DNA from: Candidatus Iainarchaeum sp.
GTDB lineage: Archaea; Iainarchaeota; Iainarchaeia; Iainarchaeales; GCA-2688035
Length of the DNA: 7,292 bases
Direction of reading: 5' to 3'
NCBI GenBank assembly: GCA_016931555.1
Contig: JAFGEM010000121.1
Location: 1-7,292, forward strand
A program made the position numbers and the translations under genes. The notes under the pieces were generated by a model. That model worked only from the letters and a program-made list of their open reading frames with translations, was not told where the DNA came from and made no database searches. Shown here in pieces: positions 4,907 through 7,292 of the stretch; within the stretch, counting starts at the first letter, position 1; every line of letters begins with the position of its first letter.

Positions 4907-5917
4907 ATGATTCTGCCAAGGCTGCAATTTGCCCAAAGATACCCTTTTTCAGAACAGGCTAAGCTTGTTTTGCGCGAGCACAACATTAGCCTGGACGCGC
5001 TTTCGGAAGAGGTTATTTCACGGGCAGGCGCAATGGTTTTAAGCGCAGCAAAAAACAAGCCCTATTTTCTTGTTTTGAATTCAAAAGAGTTTTTGCTGCA
5101 GGAAATTCTTGCTTATCCTCTTGCAAAGATATTTGTTTCGCTTCAAAAAGACAATCTCCTGTGCGAAAGGTTTGCGCGCATGCAGGGAAATTCATTTCAA
5201 AAATACCTTGATTCTGAAAAGAACAAGCAGGAGACTGCAACGGAAATAGCAAAACAATTGGGGGTTAAATTCGATTTTTTGGGTTCACAATATTTTGTTT
5301 CAGTTTCATTGCCTGATTTCCTTGGAGCCAAGCCAGGTGCGGATTCACAAAAACTCGTTAACCAGCAGGTTTCAAAAGGAATTGTTTATCTCACAGAACA
5401 AAGATTCTACGCTTTCCTAGCAGAGCTTGTTTCAGCAAGAATCTTTGATTCTCTTCCAGTGAATATTGAGGGAATTCCAAAAAGGATTGAGGATCTCGGA
5501 AAACAGCTTAACCAGCAGCTCAGGGAACGCGAGAAAAAGGCATTCGAATTTGCAATATCCGGAAAAATCAACCCTTCCCTTTTTCCTGAATGCATGCAGT
5601 CCCTCTATTCTGATCTGCTTGCAGGCAAAAATGTTCCGCATTTGGGGCGCTTTTACATTGCCGCATTTTTGAATGGAATAGGCATGCCAAAAGAGCAATT
5701 AATCAGCGTGTTCCGGAAAACGCCGAACTTTGATGAGAGAATGACAAGATACCAGATAGACAGGGTTGTAAACCAAAAGCTTTCTGCCCCGGGCTGTGAA
5801 AAAGTTCGCGAGGCGCAATTGTGCATGAATTCCGAGTGCAGGACAAAACACCCTTTGAGTTACTACAAACGCGAATTGCGCACAAAAACAAGGCAGGAGG
5901 CGAAAAAAAATGCTTAA
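4907..5917 (+). CDS. priL: DNA primase large subunit PriL (iron-sulphur)
   Basis: PriL partners with catalytic PriS to make the RNA or DNA primers that start DNA synthesis; its C-terminal domain carries a 4Fe-4S cluster and aids initiation. At 336 residues the size is normal for archaeal PriL. The N-terminal half (about 1-215) is the helical domain, starting LPRLQFAQRYPFSEQAK (3-19), a typical opening. The C-terminal domain holds the four cluster cysteines in family order: Cys229 in FPECMQSL, Cys297 in SAPGCEKV, Cys306 in QLCMN and Cys311 in SECRTKHPLSYYKRE, with the conserved HPLSYY at 315-320. A segment matching the family, HLGRFYIAAFLNGIGMP, lies at 245-261. All four ligands are present, so the protein looks functional. 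The last 8 bp overlap priS. The Lys/Arg-rich tail after residue 320 carries no motif I recognise. Confidence 0.93.
   Translation: MILPRLQFAQRYPFSEQAKLVLREHNISLDALSEEVISRAGAMVLSAAKNKPYFLVLNSKEFLLQEILAYPLAKIFVSLQKDNLLCERFARMQGNSFQKYLDSEKNKQETATEIAKQLGVKFDFLGSQYFVSVSLPDFLGAKPGADSQKLVNQQVSKGIVYLTEQRFYAFLAELVSARIFDSLPVNIEGIPKRIEDLGKQLNQQLREREKKAFEFAISGKINPSLFPECMQSLYSDLLAGKNVPHLGRFYIAAFLNGIGMPKEQLISVFRKTPNFDERMTRYQIDRVVNQKLSAPGCEKVREAQLCMNSECRTKHPLSYYKRELRTKTRQEAKKNA
5895..5900 (+). promoter_or_regulatory. Strong ribosome-binding site for priS inside the priL 3' end
   Basis: AGGAGG lies 9 nt before the priS ATG at 5910 and is the best Shine-Dalgarno match in the window. Because the genes overlap by 8 bp, the site sits in priL codons. 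It suggests that priS is translated by fresh or coupled initiation on a shared message, keeping the two primase subunits in step. Confidence 0.7.
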
Positions 5918-7127
5918 GGAACAGTCATTCCTCTACAAAAATTTTTCCGAATACTACAAAAAAAATGAAATAACAGAGCCGCCAATGCCCGAAAGACGCG
6001 AGTTTGGAATAGGGGAGTACGGAAAAAAAATAACTCAAAGGCATTTGTCTTTTTCCGGCTCAAGGGAATTCAATGATTTCCTTCAAAAGACAGCGCCCTT
6101 TTATGTTTCATACTCTGCAGCGTTTTATGAAAAGCCGGCTGCTCGGCCAATGAGTGCAAAGCAACTGTTGGGCGCAGACATTGTTTACGAGTTTGACGCA
6201 GATGACATTAAAACAGAGTGCAAAAAAGACCACGATTCCTGGGTTTGCCCAAAGTGCGGTTCAAGCGGAAAAGGCAGTGTGGCTGCGTGCACTGAATGCG
6301 GTTCCCCCGCAAAAATAGAGCAGTGGTTCTGCAACTCCTGTTTGGGCGAGGCAAAAAAACAGGTGTTCAAATTAACAGAATTCTTGGAAAATGATTTGGG
6401 TTTTTCTGACGGAATAAAAATAAATTTTTCCGGTTCAGCGGGATATCACATTCACCTGCGCTCCAAAAAAATCCACAGTTTAAAGCAATCCGCGCGCATT
6501 GAATTGCTCGATTATCTGACTGCAACCAAAATTGACTTCCATTCCCTCGGGTTTGCAGAGGAAGGCAGGCTTTTGCATTTTCCAAAAAAAGAGAATTTTG
6601 CATGGGCAAAAAGGCTTGCATCCGGGTTAAAAAAAATGATTGAGGAATCTGATTCGGAAAAGATTGCAGCCATAGCAGGAATGCAGCACAGCAGAGTGAA
6701 AGCATTCCTCCAAAACAAGAAAACAATTTTAGGGCACATGGATAAGGGAATACTGTTTGCCTATCCCGGCAAAAAAAACCGTGAATTCTGGTTTTCCCTT
6801 CTCGAACATGTTCTGAGCACGCAAAAACTGGATATTGACAGGCAGACATCTATTGACTTAAACAAAATAATCCGCGTTCCTGATACAATCCACGGCAGCA
6901 CAGGATTAGTCGCAAAAACAATTCCAATGGATTGCCTGCAGGGCTTTAAGCCATTTGCAGATGCCCTTGCCTTTGAAAAAACCCCATCAATTAAGGTTTT
7001 AATTAATAGCGCACCCAAGTTTTCACTAGGCAGTGAATCATTTGGGCCGTTTGAAAACACTCAAACAGAATTGCCATTGCATGCTGCAATTTATTTAGTG
7101 GCAAAGCAGGCCGCAAGACTGGTGTAA
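5910..7127 (+). CDS. priS: DNA primase catalytic small subunit PriS, with an extra zinc-ribbon-like insert
   Basis: PriS is the polymerase subunit of the archaeo-eukaryotic primase. The 405-residue protein carries VYEFDADDI (residues 92-100), where Asp96 and Asp98 are the expected metal-binding acids. NFSGSAGYHIHLRS (172-185) contains the conserved GYHIH. DIDRQTSIDLNKIIRVPDTI (308-327) is followed by HGSTGL (328-333); Asp310 is the likely third catalytic acid and Arg323 and His328 are conserved. The usual structural zinc site of archaeal PriS, C-x3-H then CxxCL-x-x-AK, is recognisable as Cys104, His108, Cys141 and Cys144. Between its halves lie about 30 further residues with a second four-cysteine set, Cys113, Cys116, Cys127 and Cys130, in the form CPKCG-x9-CTECG. 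The size is somewhat large for PriS, partly from this insert. The gene overlaps priL by 8 bp and lies 3 bp before the GINS gene. Confidence 0.94.
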   Translation: MLKEQSFLYKNFSEYYKKNEITEPPMPERREFGIGEYGKKITQRHLSFSGSREFNDFLQKTAPFYVSYSAAFYEKPAARPMSAKQLLGADIVYEFDADDIKTECKKDHDSWVCPKCGSSGKGSVAACTECGSPAKIEQWFCNSCLGEAKKQVFKLTEFLENDLGFSDGIKINFSGSAGYHIHLRSKKIHSLKQSARIELLDYLTATKIDFHSLGFAEEGRLLHFPKKENFAWAKRLASGLKKMIEESDSEKIAAIAGMQHSRVKAFLQNKKTILGHMDKGILFAYPGKKNREFWFSLLEHVLSTQKLDIDRQTSIDLNKIIRVPDTIHGSTGLVAKTIPMDCLQGFKPFADALAFEKTPSIKVLINSAPKFSLGSESFGPFENTQTELPLHAAIYLVAKQAARLV

Positions 7128-7130
7128 AAA

Positions 7131-7292
7131 ATGCAAATGTCATACGATGAAATAAGGCGAATTTACAGGCTTGAGAAAAACATTTCGCGGTTGGCAGAGG
7201 TGGAAACAGATTTTTTTGAGACTCTGGCGGAATTCGTTAAAGAGCAGAAGGAAGACTACCTTAAAAGCCTGAAAAACCTTTCATCGAGCAAA
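7131..7292 (+). CDS. GINS complex subunit, N-terminal part (3' end outside window)
   Basis: The reading frame from ATG 7131 stays open for 54 codons to the window edge. The peptide begins MQMSYDEIRRIYRLEK and continues with a helical, charged segment containing AEVETDFFETLAEFVKEQKE. This matches the helical A-domain of GINS proteins, where an E-K pair and a D-F-(Y/F) motif open the fold. An A-domain at the N-terminus points to the Gins51 (Gins15, Sld5/Psf1-like) type rather than Gins23. GINS joins MCM and a Cdc45/RecJ-like protein in the replicative helicase and in several archaea contacts primase, which fits the position 3 bp after priS. GGTG at 7121-7124, 6 nt before the ATG, is a plausible ribosome-binding site; ATG 7137 is an alternative start two codons later. 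The call rests on 54 residues only. Confidence 0.72.
   Translation, partial: MQMSYDEIRRIYRLEKNISRLAEVETDFFETLAEFVKEQKEDYLKSLKNLSSSK

Noticed and set aside
5922..5945. PIP-box-like QSFLYKNF at the N-terminus of PriS
   Set aside because: It has the Gln and Leu at the right spacing but Asn instead of the first aromatic residue, so only half of the motif is met. This is too weak to claim clamp binding.
6367..6849. 160-codon minus-strand open frame inside priS
   Set aside because: It is antisense to conserved PriS motifs including GYHIH, and it has no recognisable motif and no ribosome-binding site.
1..7292. Search for CRISPR repeats, insertion sequences, tRNA or rRNA genes and origin-type repeats
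   Set aside because: No regularly spaced repeats, transposase genes, terminal inverted repeats, cloverleaf-like segments or clustered origin boxes were seen by eye. All long stretches are occupied by protein-coding genes.

Overview
The window reads as chromosomal DNA from an archaeon. It is AT-rich and gene-dense, and it carries proteins confined to Archaea or shared only by Archaea and eukaryotes: two PCNA sliding clamps, both subunits of the archaeo-eukaryotic primase, the start of a GINS subunit, a DUF99 protein and a signal peptidase of the archaeal/ER type. A small-genome euryarchaeal or DPANN-like lineage is a reasonable guess from the Lys-rich, A-tract-rich coding style and tight packing. 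The sequence alone does not fix the phylum.

Layout. Positions 1-260 (minus) hold the 5' part of a two-helix membrane protein that runs off the left edge. It is divergent from a DUF99 gene (352-915, plus), with a 91-bp promoter region between them. A signal peptidase I follows (973-1728, plus; the start is reassigned to an internal ATG). Next is the first PCNA gene (1805-2551, plus, GTG start). It converges, with only 8 bp between stop codons, on a large radical-SAM gene on the minus strand (2560-4092). That gene diverges, through a short shared AT box, from a second PCNA gene (4156-4881, plus). PriL (4907-5917), PriS (5910-7127) and the start of a GINS gene (7131 to the edge) follow on the same strand with gaps of 25, -8 and 3 bp.

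The right half is therefore a compact replisome cluster: clamp, primase large subunit, primase small subunit, and a GINS component of the replicative helicase. The primase makes primers, the clamp tethers polymerase and other partners, and GINS bridges helicase and primase. No RNA genes, CRISPR arrays, insertion sequences or obvious origin repeats were seen.

I did not find a clearly new system. The points most worth a second look are: (1) two divergent PCNA paralogues, the second of which has lost the C-terminal LAPRIE-type tail; (2) an extra four-cysteine zinc-ribbon-like insert inside the PriS catalytic domain; (3) a radical-SAM enzyme of unknown substrate wedged between the two PCNA genes and apparently sharing a promoter with the second.
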